Under the pieces are notes generated by a model. It was not told the origin of the DNA. It saw nothing but the letters and a program-made list of their open reading frames with translations, and searched no databases. From assembly GCF_002067035.1 (NCBI RefSeq), contig NZ_MVQB01000013.1, positions 186,001 through 250,000 of the forward strand: a stretch of DNA of 64,000 nt, in the 5' to 3' direction. Shown in pieces: positions 26,143 through 34,313 of the stretch; the stretch's first letter is position 1, and every line of letters starts with the position of its first letter. This DNA is from Methanoregula sp. PtaB.Bin085. Its GTDB lineage: Archaea > Halobacteriota > Methanomicrobia > Methanomicrobiales > Methanospirillaceae. Position numbers and translations under genes: made by a program.

Positions 26143-26847
26143 CTATCCCGCCGGACCGGTTTTCAGGATCTCCGCCACGTCATCGGTTACCGTATAGTTC
26201 ATGTTCCTACCGTCCCATACGGAATCGACTATCCGTTCCTCAAGAAACCGGGAGAGGTGCCAGTGCACAGTGCTTTTATCCAGCTGCATCCTCTCTGCAA
26301 TCTGCAAATTGCTGATGCCGGGTTCTCTGAAGATTGTCATGAGGATTTCACGCTTTGTCGGGTTCCGGATATATCCATAGACCTGTTTCTTCTCCGGCCG
26401 GATCCCCCCGTTCCTGAACAGGTACCTCATTTTCCCGTCTTTTTTCTCGGTGACTTTGCTTTCAAGACCGAGCAGGTATATGTGATATTTCGCGGTGCCA
26501 CGGTTCAGGTTCATGTCCCGGACGATGTCCGCTGTCGTGCATCCCGGGTTCTGCCCGACATACTCCAGGATTTCCCGGCGTTTCTCGTTTTTTAAAATGT
26601 TTCGTATCCTCGCAAGGACGACCGGACCGAATTTCAGCACGGTAAAGCCGGCGACAAGGGCACCGGCAGCCCAGCTGAGCTGGATCCAGAGCGGGAGATC
26701 AAAGAAGGAGACCGTCATATCCGAACCGGCAGAATCAAAAGGTCCGGTCGGGGGGGAATATGGCTCGACCGTGTAACCGCCGCCGGCAAGTGCTGCTCTC
26801 GGCATTAAAAACAATAAAAAAATGAGAATAATTGCCGGATATTTCAT
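26143..26847 (-). CDS. Membrane-anchored double winged-helix regulator
   Basis: This 234-residue protein starts with a signal-like segment (IILIFLLFLMPRAALAGGGY), then a short external stretch with the motif GGYTVEP, a membrane span (LSWAAGALVAGFTVLKFGPV, about residues 55-75), and two cytoplasmic winged helix-turn-helix domains. These are EILEYVGQNPGCTTADIVRD with LNRGTAKYHIYLL, and REILMTIFREPGISNLQIAE with LDKSTVHWHLSRFL. Methanogens carry many such regulators with no effector domain; the external part probably senses an outside signal. The gene lies 18 bases downstream of the secreted-protein gene at 26866, so the two form an operon. The shared motif GGY(S/T)VEP suggests the two proteins interact or are related. 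Confidence 0.85.
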   Translation of the reverse strand: MKYPAIILIFLLFLMPRAALAGGGYTVEPYSPPTGPFDSAGSDMTVSFFDLPLWIQLSWAAGALVAGFTVLKFGPVVLARIRNILKNEKRREILEYVGQNPGCTTADIVRDMNLNRGTAKYHIYLLGLESKVTEKKDGKMRYLFRNGGIRPEKKQVYGYIRNPTKREILMTIFREPGISNLQIAERMQLDKSTVHWHLSRFLEERIVDSVWDGRNMNYTVTDDVAEILKTGPAG

Positions 26848-26865
26848 CCAAGAGCATATAGAATT

Positions 26866-27315
26866 TCAGAGTGAATAACCTTGCGTTCCGCTCACGGATT
26901 CCCCGTACACCTCGTAATACCATGTCCCCTTTGCAATCCCGCCCGGGTTGTTGATGTTCAGGTTGATCCGGCTGTCATAATTCCCATCGTAACTGTCATA
27001 GAACGGCCCGAAGGTGTACCCGTCCGGGGAATAGATCTTCAGCCGCAGGGAATTGCCGGGGTTTCCCCAGTTCAGGTCGACGTTGAGCGTCGTGATATAT
27101 GACGACACGGACTTCGTATGCCAGTTTGTCTGGCCCTGGACGATCGTTTCGTACACTGACAGGAGACCTTTCAGATCCCCGCCAGCATCGCGGGCCGGCT
27201 CGACTGAATAACCGCCAACGCTGGTGAGAGGTTCCGTGTTCTCCTGTGCCGATACCAAAGCGGATGATGCGCACAAGACGAGCATCATCATGACAAGTGC
27301 CATTCGTTTTGCCAT
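26866..27315 (-). CDS. Secreted pre-peptidase C-terminal-like protein
   Basis: This 149-residue exported protein has a signal peptide (residues 1-23, MALVMMMLVLCASSALVSAQ). It then carries GGYSVEP and a beta-sandwich region: TLNVDLNWGNPGNSLRLKIY, SPDGYTFGPFYDSYDG and GIAKGTWYYEVYGESVSGTQ. These strands resemble the bacterial pre-peptidase C-terminal (P/Homo B-like) domains that decorate secreted proteins; no protease is attached. It is the first gene of a two-gene operon with the membrane regulator, so it may provide an external sensing or signalling partner. Its start at 27315 abuts the repeated leader element of the divergent cluster. Confidence 0.78.
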   Translation of the reverse strand: MAKRMALVMMMLVLCASSALVSAQENTEPLTSVGGYSVEPARDAGGDLKGLLSVYETIVQGQTNWHTKSVSSYITTLNVDLNWGNPGNSLRLKIYSPDGYTFGPFYDSYDGNYDSRINLNINNPGGIAKGTWYYEVYGESVSGTQGYSL

Positions 27316-27564
27316 GGAAATGCCGTTTCAGGAAAAGCGACTTGAATTTTCTGTCCACATCGTCCAACTGGCAGTTGGATGTTGTGGACAGATTGCTTAT
27401 TACAAGGAATTGTCAACATGCGTCTGTGAATACCTGAATGGTATTCCAGGGATCCCGCCCCGCAGATTCACATCCATTATCATCACACTCAGCGGGATCC
27501 TGAAACGCTCAGGGACTGGCTGGTCCCGATAAAGGCATGGTAACTGGTCCTTTGAGCGGAAGCT
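27309..27564 (+). repeat. Duplicated leader element (copy 1), intergenic
   Basis: This segment of about 255 bases is repeated, with scattered changes, at 43681-43964. The best-conserved blocks are TTGAATTTTCTGTCCA, ATCGTCCAACTGGCAGTT, GTGGACAGA, GGTATTCC, GGGATCCCGCCC, GGGATCCTGA and TCCTTTGAGCGGA. Both copies end just before the start of a gene for an exported protein with a similar signal region. The 41-base palindrome (27351-27391) lies inside. It may be a promoter-operator plus a structured leader transcript, or a short duplicated mobile element. It occupies the space between divergent genes. Confidence 0.65.
27351..27391. promoter_or_regulatory. 41-base imperfect palindrome (copy 1)
   Basis: The arms CTGTCCACA (27351-27359) and TGTGGACAG (27383-27391) are perfectly complementary, and the centre TCCAACT-GGC-AGTTGGA is a second nested inverted repeat. 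In copy 2 (43722-43762) the outer arms differ by one base but remain largely paired. The symmetry and conservation suggest a protein-binding operator or a structured RNA. Confidence 0.65.
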
Positions 27565-28035
27565 ATGGAAAAAAGGAGTGAAAAAATAGAACTGCGAAAG
27601 GTTGGAACTATCCTGCTGCTGGTAATGATGGCAGTGATGGTAGCTGTGCCCTTCGTGAGCGCAGAAAATGCAACGCTGAGTAAAAACCCGAAAATCAAAA
27701 AAATCGTCAGTGATCTTCCGAGTAAAAAAACCATTTCCCAACTCGACCTGCCGAAAGAGTACCTGGAATACCTGAATGCCCCGGCAATCAGTCCGGAAAA
27801 CAAGGATCAGGCAGCAGCAATATGCACAAATTCCACGGGCTTTTCAAAATTCAGGGATCTCACTCATGGTCAGATAAGTGTTGTATGGGCATATCCCTAC
27901 ACCGGCAAACAGAGGATATCCACCGTTGTTGGCTCATCGGCCTCTGACACGTACGGATTATATTATGCGTATGTAAACCCGGAAGACGGCAGCATTCTTG
28001 ACGAGGGATTTCTCAACTGGAAGAAATACTGGTAG
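27565..28035 (+). CDS. Secreted protein of unknown function (first gene of caspase-like cluster)
   Basis: This 156-residue exported protein has a signal peptide (LRKVGTILLLVMMAVMVAVP, about residues 10-32). It then has a basic and polar region (NPKIKKIVSDLPSKKTISQL) and a compact domain with GFSKFRDLTHGQISVVWAYP and ISTVVGSSASDTYGLYYAYV. I do not recognise the family. The next gene starts 8 bases after its stop, so the two are co-transcribed. The start at 27565 follows the duplicated leader element. Base composition is lower in GC than the window's core genes. Confidence 0.7.
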   Translation: MEKRSEKIELRKVGTILLLVMMAVMVAVPFVSAENATLSKNPKIKKIVSDLPSKKTISQLDLPKEYLEYLNAPAISPENKDQAAAICTNSTGFSKFRDLTHGQISVVWAYPYTGKQRISTVVGSSASDTYGLYYAYVNPEDGSILDEGFLNWKKYW

Positions 28036-28043
28036 GTGGAAAA

Positions 28044-28658
28044 ATGATGAAAAAAATCCTCATAAGTTGTATTGCACTCTGTCTGATGGCCGGAATATCC
28101 TCCGCCACTCTGACTGCCAACGCCCTGGCGACCGCACCCGTGAATGAGGGCAACTCGATTGCCGACACGAGTGCTATTGTGGCCACATGGATAGACGCCG
28201 GGTACGATCCCGATTACCTCACAACATCTGCGGCCACGAAAAGCCTGATGCTGGATTATTGGCAGAATGATGCCTATCTGCTCCTGAACAACAACATCGG
28301 GCATATCAACACGGCAGCCAGTCACGGCTCTCCGGCATACGGAGTCTATGCGTACAATAATAACCAGATTACCTCGACCGAGATAAACGATCTGGATCCT
28401 TACCAGGGACTGGCAAGTTCATACATCTTCATGAACGGCTGCAACAGCTATCAGAATCCCTTGCGATCGGCATTTAAAGTGAATAATATCAACATGTATA
28501 TTGGAGGAGTTACCCTGCTGCCGCTGTATGATTCAGAGGATACAGCAGCAGATTTCTGGGACTTTTTCCTCATACAGGGTCTGGAACCGGCGGATGCACT
28601 CTCAAACGCCGTTGCACTGCATGGAACCGGGGGTATGTACGGAATATTGATGCCCTAG
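28044..28658 (+). CDS. Secreted caspase-fold (CHAT/C25-like) protein
   Basis: This 204-residue exported protein has a short signal peptide (MMKKILISCIALCLMAGISS). The mature part has the order expected of CHAT/gingipain-like caspase folds: a beta strand and His94 in INTAASHGSPAYGVY, about 39 residues later Cys133 in SSYIFMNGCNSYQN, then GGVTLLPLYDSEDTAADF and GLEPADALSNAVALHG, which matches the family's typical C-terminal helix. A His-Cys dyad of this spacing suggests a cysteine protease. Lacking alignment tools, I grade this as inference. It sits between the 156-residue secreted protein (8 bases upstream) and the surface protein (22 bases downstream), so its likely partners or substrates are those proteins. 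Confidence 0.6.
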   Translation: MMKKILISCIALCLMAGISSATLTANALATAPVNEGNSIADTSAIVATWIDAGYDPDYLTTSAATKSLMLDYWQNDAYLLLNNNIGHINTAASHGSPAYGVYAYNNNQITSTEINDLDPYQGLASSYIFMNGCNSYQNPLRSAFKVNNINMYIGGVTLLPLYDSEDTAADFWDFFLIQGLEPADALSNAVALHGTGGMYGILMP

Positions 28659-28680
28659 AGTTCAGGACATAGGATGTATA

Positions 28681-29886
28681 ATGAAGCACCAGAAGACATA
28701 CCCCATCCCTTTTTTTATCATGGCTATTTTCATTTGTCTTGTGATCATCGCTCCGGTCAGCGGAACTGTTTCTTCGACGGGCAGTAATCTTCAGGACCGT
28801 GATATACCATTACTGAACAACACGATTCTCACTGCTGAACGTGATGTCCTGTCATTTGATATCGAACCGAACCTCAACAGCACAGCCAATCTTTCCCTCA
28901 TCATCCACCATGAAGCATGGATTTTCAATTATTATCCAGATAAAAAGACCGTTTCTGTTACAAACCTAGTGCCGGTCGGCCGCGATACCCCGGTGCATAA
29001 TCACACCGTTTTTGGTAACAGATCGCTGATGCAGCAGAGCAATATCCCGAACCTTTTCTTCCCGAAAAAAACGCAGGTTTTAGAGAGCGCCCAGATCTCC
29101 GGCACCGGAAACCAGACGCAGTACGGATGGAATAATATTACCATCGATCCGAATTGTGCCGTCATCATCGCATATTCGCACGATTTCACAGAAGGGTCCC
29201 GGTTATATAACGGCGACCAGATCAACCTGCCCGGGGTAACCATATCCCGGAATTTCAGCGAACGCGATTCCTCGTTTATCCTGAATTATTCATTGAAAAA
29301 TACCGGCCCGGTCTCCCTGCACAACGCAAACCTGAACGTGTTTTTCCCGGAAAAAGCGAATGGTATTCCGCTGATCGAAAGTGCTGTGATGAATGTCACA
29401 TCCCCCTGCGGGATCGATATCGCGGACAAAACAACATACACCGATGGCACCGGCCACTTCTCCGCGGGAAAATTATTGTTATCTGACTGCACCGGAGATA
29501 TCATGAGCGGCGGGCAGCAGAATTACCTGGTAACCGTCACGGGAAAAAAACAGAATAGCGGCATGATATTCCCCACGGTAATTCTCAATTACCGGGCCGA
29601 CACTGATCCGTTCAACGCTTCGGGCAGCATGAACAGGATCTGGCCCGGTGTGAACCTGGTTACCGGGGATAACGTGAACATCTCCCGGTACTATTATTAC
29701 GAAGCCTCGGTTGCTATCCCTGAAACAAAATTCTTTGTTGTTTCTCCGGATGGTTCCGGTGCCAGAGAAGCATCGCCCTCCTCTGATGCCACACGATCAA
29801 ACCTGGCTTCTTCACCGCTTCCTCTTTTGGTATCTCTCTTCGCCCTGTGTCTGGCAGGAATATATGTCCGGGTGAACCGAAGATGA
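28681..29886 (+). CDS. Surface protein with C-terminal membrane anchor
   Basis: This 401-residue exported protein has a signal peptide (FFIMAIFICLVIIAPVSGTV) and a C-terminal membrane span followed by a basic tail (LPLLVSLFALCLAGIYVRVNR). The external region is beta-rich and Asn/Thr-rich with many N-x-S/T sites (NTILTAERD, NSTANLSLIIHHEAWIFNY, NVTSPCGIDI). It looks like a secreted CARDB/DUF11-like adhesion or scaffold protein, but no domain can be named. It follows the caspase-like gene by 22 bases and is probably part of the same operon; its location outside the membrane makes it a candidate substrate. Confidence 0.7.
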   Translation: MKHQKTYPIPFFIMAIFICLVIIAPVSGTVSSTGSNLQDRDIPLLNNTILTAERDVLSFDIEPNLNSTANLSLIIHHEAWIFNYYPDKKTVSVTNLVPVGRDTPVHNHTVFGNRSLMQQSNIPNLFFPKKTQVLESAQISGTGNQTQYGWNNITIDPNCAVIIAYSHDFTEGSRLYNGDQINLPGVTISRNFSERDSSFILNYSLKNTGPVSLHNANLNVFFPEKANGIPLIESAVMNVTSPCGIDIADKTTYTDGTGHFSAGKLLLSDCTGDIMSGGQQNYLVTVTGKKQNSGMIFPTVILNYRADTDPFNASGSMNRIWPGVNLVTGDNVNISRYYYYEASVAIPETKFFVVSPDGSGAREASPSSDATRSNLASSPLPLLVSLFALCLAGIYVRVNRR

Positions 29887-29989
29887 GGGGTGACGGGAAT
29901 CATATCGGACGCTGACCTCCATTCATAACTCTTTTTTTTATGTTGACCAACATTATATGAAGAACTTTGAAATAATGAGGTAAACCAGC

Positions 29990-30658
29990 ATGACAACGAT
30001 CAATGTCCGGAAAGTCTTTGTTTCAATCACCGTGATTATCCTTGTTTTTTTTGTGGCATGGTATTTCAGTATCATGTATTTCAACAACAGCCCGGGGCTC
30101 TACCGGTATACAGTTGATATCCGGGGGCTGGAAGATTTTACATCCGGGTCTGTCACCGATATCCTCGTCCCGCTTCCCCAGAGGAACGGCCAGCCGGTCT
30201 TTTCTGATGATGAACTCCAGTACAAAAGGTTTGGGAACTGGACATCGCTCATCGTCGTGACAAAAGATGGCAAAATGCTCTCGTTCCGGACTACCGGCAG
30301 GAACCTGACCCCTATCCATGCAGAATTTTCAAAAAAATATCGCGATGGAACGGTCATCAGGAATATCACGCAGGAATCCCTCACCCCAGTTCTGCCTCTC
30401 GTGCATTCTGAATACTCTATGCTCAAAGCTGTTCCGGATCCCGCGAGGGATTATTCTTCAATTGTGTACATCCCGGATACGATCAGGCCTCTCCACAGTG
30501 CCGGGGGCACGATCTCGGTTTCGCTTGACCTTATCGCGATCGAAGGGATGCAGCATTCGGTAAACGGAAAAGTGTATACGGTGCAGGTATCGGAACGTTT
30601 TCCTCCCGCGGTGTATAACGCTATACCTGTTCTTGTGCATATTTCAGAGGGTGTATGA
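29990..30658 (+). CDS. Single-span membrane protein with external domain
   Basis: This 222-residue protein has one N-terminal span (VFVSITVIILVFFVAWYFSI, residues about 10-30), then an external or pseudoperiplasmic domain: YRYTVDIRGLEDFTSGSVTD, ILVPLPQRNGQPVFSDDELQ, TTGRNLTPIHAEFSKKYRDG. The pattern of strands resembles a beta-sandwich. No family recognised. It lies 103 bases after the surface-protein gene and before two multi-span membrane genes, with which it may form a membrane complex. An AT-rich stretch (TTTTTTTATGTTGACC) precedes it, so it may have its own promoter. Confidence 0.68.
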   Translation: MTTINVRKVFVSITVIILVFFVAWYFSIMYFNNSPGLYRYTVDIRGLEDFTSGSVTDILVPLPQRNGQPVFSDDELQYKRFGNWTSLIVVTKDGKMLSFRTTGRNLTPIHAEFSKKYRDGTVIRNITQESLTPVLPLVHSEYSMLKAVPDPARDYSSIVYIPDTIRPLHSAGGTISVSLDLIAIEGMQHSVNGKVYTVQVSERFPPAVYNAIPVLVHISEGV

Positions 30659-30775
30659 TCTCCCGGCAAAAGTACTGCTGTGTGATGGCAGGAACATGGT
30701 TACAGCAGGACCGGACCCGGCTCCCGGGCACCAGGATGTTCCGGGATATGCCACTTCCATAAGGTATTGGTCAGA

Positions 30776-31234
30776 ATGGATCCGTTTTATTCTGTCCCCC
30801 GGAAAAAATCCTCTGTTTTTCACCCGCTGACGGTATCCGCCCTGATTATCCTGTGCTGGTGCATCCCGCTGGCCGCAGCTGTCCTTGCAGGAAAAGGCCA
30901 TGGCGCCGGCATCTGGAATATTTTTGAGATCATCGCACTCGCTGCAACGGTCCTCGCCTCGGTTATGTACGGGTGGAGGACACTCGATACGAACGGTGCC
31001 GTGCTCATCGGGATCCTGCCGTTCCTGTTGGTAATGACGGTGATCCGGTTTGGAACGGGGAACCTGCCGGTGACTTCGCACCATCTCGTGAATACGGTGG
31101 TTTACATCGCCGTACTCTGCATCATCGGCGGGCTCGAAGGGTACTTCGCATCGCGGCCTGACTGGAAATTCCGGGGAATCGCAATCATCCTTGCTGGTGC
31201 ATGGATCGGTGTGTTCCTCTCGGGGATTGATTAG
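30776..31234 (+). CDS. Four-span membrane protein
   Basis: This 152-residue protein has about four hydrophobic segments: LTVSALIILCWCIPLAAAVL, IWNIFEIIALAATVLASVMY, AVLIGILPFLLVMTVIRFGT and IAIILAGAWIGVFLSG. It has no recognisable domain. The ATG at 30776 is chosen because AAGGT lies at the right distance; a TTG at 30767 is possible. The gene ends 19 bases before the next start, so the two are co-transcribed, and both may function as a membrane pair. Confidence 0.68.
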   Translation: MDPFYSVPRKKSSVFHPLTVSALIILCWCIPLAAAVLAGKGHGAGIWNIFEIIALAATVLASVMYGWRTLDTNGAVLIGILPFLLVMTVIRFGTGNLPVTSHHLVNTVVYIAVLCIIGGLEGYFASRPDWKFRGIAIILAGAWIGVFLSGID

Positions 31235-31253
31235 CCTGCCCCATGGTGAAAAA

Positions 31254-31739
31254 ATGAAATTGTTTAAGCGGATCCCGATCTGGGTCCCCCCGCTGTCTGC
31301 CCTTGGGATCCTGTACCTGTATTCCATTCTTGCCGGAGTGCCTGTATTTCCCTGCAAAACGATTGTCATGCTTTCCCTTCTCGCTGCGTTCGTTGCAATG
31401 GCAGTGATAACACCCGTTCCGCTCCTGGAAAAATTCAAGGGGGGCTTCCCGGTAATTCCACTGTTTCTGACTTTTATCATCGCGCTGGGACTCCTCGGTT
31501 ATTTCATCCTTGGTGGCAGCAGGGAAACCCGTGCCGGCGGATTGATGCCCCCCTTCGGGTACAGGTTTCCGATCTCCGGCCTGGCAGCCGACACTCTCGT
31601 GTCGCTCACAGGCTTTGCGAATATTATGTACCAGAGTCCGGTATACGATGTGATGATCTGGGCTGGATTATTTATCGAGATCGGGGTGGTTTCCGGAATA
31701 ATGTACCTGGTATCTGCCCATCAGCCTCCGGATTCCTGA
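31254..31739 (+). CDS. Four-span membrane protein
   Basis: This 161-residue protein starts MKLFKRIPIWVPPLSALGIL, preceded by GGTGA with good spacing, so I prefer 31254 over an upstream overlapping start. Spans are ILYLYSILAGVPVFPCKTIV, MLSLLAAFVAMAVITPVPLL, FLTFIIALGLLGYFILG and MIWAGLFIEIGVVSGIMYLV. It lies 19 bases after the previous membrane gene and is the last gene of the cluster. A short intergenic segment with GC-rich ends separates it from the convergent alkylsulfatase gene. Family unknown. Confidence 0.68.
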   Translation: MKLFKRIPIWVPPLSALGILYLYSILAGVPVFPCKTIVMLSLLAAFVAMAVITPVPLLEKFKGGFPVIPLFLTFIIALGLLGYFILGGSRETRAGGLMPPFGYRFPISGLAADTLVSLTGFANIMYQSPVYDVMIWAGLFIEIGVVSGIMYLVSAHQPPDS

Positions 31740-31836
31740 CCAGCAGGGAAAAAACATCGCGATCGCGTGCGGACAGGGAAAAATTTCATCGCGTTCGCTC
31801 GATCGGTTTGCGGCTGGTGCGGGAGTGCGTCGGTTT

Positions 31837-33810
31837 TCACGGGATTGCAATATTGAACGCAGGATCGAAGCTATCGAACATGCCGGCAAAGGCAGCAAAC
31901 ACCCCGGGATCTCCCGCGGTCACGCTCACGTTCCGCGGCGCCTGCGAGGGGTTCAGTGCCAGCGTCTCGAGGGTTTTTCTCGGCATCTCCACAATTACCG
32001 CTGCATCCGGCGCAGTCTCGTTCAGCCAGTACATCAGGACGCTGTTCTTCACCCGGATCCGGGCGGTTTCACCGGTATCCGTTATCCGGAGATTCATGGT
32101 ATAGTCAGCGTCGGCTGCTCTCGTTGCATTGACCCGGACGGACAGGTAGTCGAGGAGCTGGCCGGTGGTCATGGCCGCCATGATGTCGCCCGAGATCATG
32201 TTCCGGGCCGGGACCTTCAGCGTGCCCCGGAGTTCCGATGCTGCCGTGAGATACTGGTTCCGCTCGGCGCCCGATTCCGCCTGGTACCCGAGCTGTTCAA
32301 GCGCATCGGCCTCGATCCGCCGTGCCTCCATATTCTCCGGATCGGCATCGACAAGGTATTGCGCGATCGAGGCAACCAGCTCGTACTTCCCGGCATCGTA
32401 ATCCCTGCGGAGCTTCGGCATGATCGCATCCGCTCCGCCCATGTACTCGGTCATGCTCTTCCCGAACTCCGTGGGGGTGAGCCGCTTGATGTTCACCGGG
32501 TTCCCGTCGTAAAACCCGAGATATCTCTGGTACGTGGCCTTCACGGCCATCGGGACCGAGCCGTAGAATCTGTGGGTGTACCAGTATGGTTCGAGCGAGG
32601 CGGGAAGTTTCACCCTGTCCGCGATCTCGTCCATGGTGTAGCCCTTGTTAGCCAGGTTCAGGGTCTGGTCGTTGATGTACTTGTACATGTCCCTCTCGTT
32701 CTCGAGGATTTCGATAACTTTTGCGTTGCCGAACCGGGGCCAGTTGTGGGCCGAGATCATGACCTCCGCCCGGTCCCCGTACCGCGTGCGGGTCTCGTCC
32801 AGGCTCTCTGCCCAGGCACGGGGGTCACGGACCTGTGCGCCCCGCGGCGTGAGGATGTTGTGGAGCGATGCTGCGCAGTTCTCCGACACGAACAGGGTGT
32901 TGTACTGCGGGAGCCAGATGTTGAGTTCCACCGGAGCTTCGGTGTTTTCCGCCATCTGGAACTCCATCCGGACGCCGTCAATGGTGACCTCCTGCCCGGT
33001 GTGCGTGATCGTCATTGTGGGGGGGATGAGCGATGCTGTCCCGGTCGCGAGGGTTTTGCCGATGCCGATATCCACAAGCCCCTTCTCATCCCGGGGGAGC
33101 AGGAGGCCGAACTGGTTTACAGCCCGCCGCTGCATTGCATTGCCGGCGTACACGTTCTCGCTGATGGCCTGATCCATGAACCCTTCGGGTGCGATGATCG
33201 CAACGTTCCCGGATTTCACCGCATCGCTGGTGGTGACGCCCTTCACTCCCTGGTAATGGTCGCTGTGGGGATGGGAGTAGATCACGGCTTTGACCGGGCG
33301 GGAGCCGAGTGTTGAGTTCACGAGTGCCATCGCCGTCCGTGCCGTTTCCACGGTATTGAGGGGGTCGATCACGATCCAGCCCGTGTCTCCCCGGATGAAG
33401 GTGACGGACGAGACATCGAAGCCCCGGACCTGGTAGATCCCCGGCCGGACTTCAAAGAGGCCGTGGATGTTGTTCAGCTGCGCCTGCCGGAACAGGAGCG
33501 GGTTGATGGTATCCGGCCGTGCGCCGGCAGCTGTGCGCCGGAACCCTTCGGCATTCCACGCGGTGATATTCGGGATATCGGACGGGATGACCAGCGGGTC
33601 GTACGTGGCAAGGAGCCCCCGGCGTGCGAATGCGAAGTCCTCATCGCTGTTGTTCCACGCCGGGGTGTTGTTTGCCGCATTGTTTGCGGCGATGGTGAAC
33701 GATGTGGCATTGTTCCGGAGATCGGCAGCGGAGGTACCGGCAGCAGCGACGGTAACGGTACAGGCGCAGATGGCGAGAACAGCCAAAATGACAGGAGACC
33801 GGGATTTCAT
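31837..33810 (-). CDS. Alkyl/aryl-sulfatase, metallo-beta-lactamase fold (SdsA1 type)
   Basis: This 657-residue exported enzyme hydrolyses alkyl sulfate esters in characterised relatives (SdsA1, BDS1). A signal peptide (SPVILAVLAICACTVTVAAA) is followed by the type III sulfatase layout: YQVRGFDVSSVTFIRGDTGW, IVIDPLNTVETARTAMALVN, and the metal motif VIYSHPHSDHYQGVKGV (HxHxDH). Further conserved parts are SENCAASLHNILTPRGAQVR, the dimerisation region YTMDEIADRVKLPASLEPYW and the SCP2-like C-terminal domain (SVRVNATRAADADYTMNLRI). The ATG at 33810 is chosen as it gives a signal peptide directly. In a methanogen it could release sulfate or use sulfated detergents; role not established. Confidence 0.9.
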   Translation of the reverse strand: MKSRSPVILAVLAICACTVTVAAAGTSAADLRNNATSFTIAANNAANNTPAWNNSDEDFAFARRGLLATYDPLVIPSDIPNITAWNAEGFRRTAAGARPDTINPLLFRQAQLNNIHGLFEVRPGIYQVRGFDVSSVTFIRGDTGWIVIDPLNTVETARTAMALVNSTLGSRPVKAVIYSHPHSDHYQGVKGVTTSDAVKSGNVAIIAPEGFMDQAISENVYAGNAMQRRAVNQFGLLLPRDEKGLVDIGIGKTLATGTASLIPPTMTITHTGQEVTIDGVRMEFQMAENTEAPVELNIWLPQYNTLFVSENCAASLHNILTPRGAQVRDPRAWAESLDETRTRYGDRAEVMISAHNWPRFGNAKVIEILENERDMYKYINDQTLNLANKGYTMDEIADRVKLPASLEPYWYTHRFYGSVPMAVKATYQRYLGFYDGNPVNIKRLTPTEFGKSMTEYMGGADAIMPKLRRDYDAGKYELVASIAQYLVDADPENMEARRIEADALEQLGYQAESGAERNQYLTAASELRGTLKVPARNMISGDIMAAMTTGQLLDYLSVRVNATRAADADYTMNLRITDTGETARIRVKNSVLMYWLNETAPDAAVIVEMPRKTLETLALNPSQAPRNVSVTAGDPGVFAAFAGMFDSFDPAFNIAIP

Positions 33811-33959
33811 GGGCAGTATTCCGGTACTCTGTCCTGTGGGATAATAACGCCGCAATAATCCGGATCTCGATCGCCGGCGGGGTCTTCCCATCAGCGCATA
33901 CCACCGGGTACCTCACAGTCTCGCTCGCATTCCTCTCCCTGACATCGGCAGGTTTTATT

Positions 33960-34118
33960 ATGGCTTTTCCCAGGCCGGAACGAAAAATCATCCGGGTATC
34001 TGCCTGTGTATCCGGCGTGATCGGGTTGTATGCCATTTTCCTGAGTACCAGAGTGTTTCCAGACGCCTGTACCCTCTGCAGATTTCGGGGAATGGAAAGG
34101 GTGCATATGCTGCGATGA
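33960..34118 (+). CDS. Possible 52-residue membrane protein remnant
   Basis: From the ATG at 33960 a frame reads MAFPRPERKIIRVSACVSGV, then IGLYAIFLSTRVFPDACTLC and a short tail. The frame extends upstream without an ATG as TGYLTVSLAFLSLTSAGFI, which would add another hydrophobic span. Together they resemble two spans of a small membrane protein, but there is no good start for the longer version. The next small frame overlaps its stop. Low confidence; it may be a remnant. Confidence 0.25.
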   Translation: MAFPRPERKIIRVSACVSGVIGLYAIFLSTRVFPDACTLCRFRGMERVHMLR

Positions 34119-34282
34119 ACCTGTTGGTACTCCTGCCGCTCACCGGTTTTTATCATGTCAGTGCTGCACTGGATGAGAGATCGGAAAAATCGCAAAATTC
34201 CCCGGCACAATCCGCGGTTCTCCGGCAGGAAACCGCGTGCGCCCGTGCCGGAACTCAGATGATCCCCATTTATGAACATTGA
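34115..34282 (+). CDS. Possible 55-residue exported peptide
   Basis: The ATG overlaps the previous stop (ATGA). The frame reads MNLLVLLPLTGFYHVSAALD, which is signal-peptide-like, followed by a polar tail ending GTQMIPIYEH. It could be a short secreted peptide, or the frameshifted continuation of the frame above. Nothing else supports it. Confidence 0.22.
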   Translation: MNLLVLLPLTGFYHVSAALDERSEKSQNSPAQSAVLRQETACARAGTQMIPIYEH

Positions 34283-34313
34283 ACAATAATCCTCCGGTGT
34301 TCAGGGGAGATCA

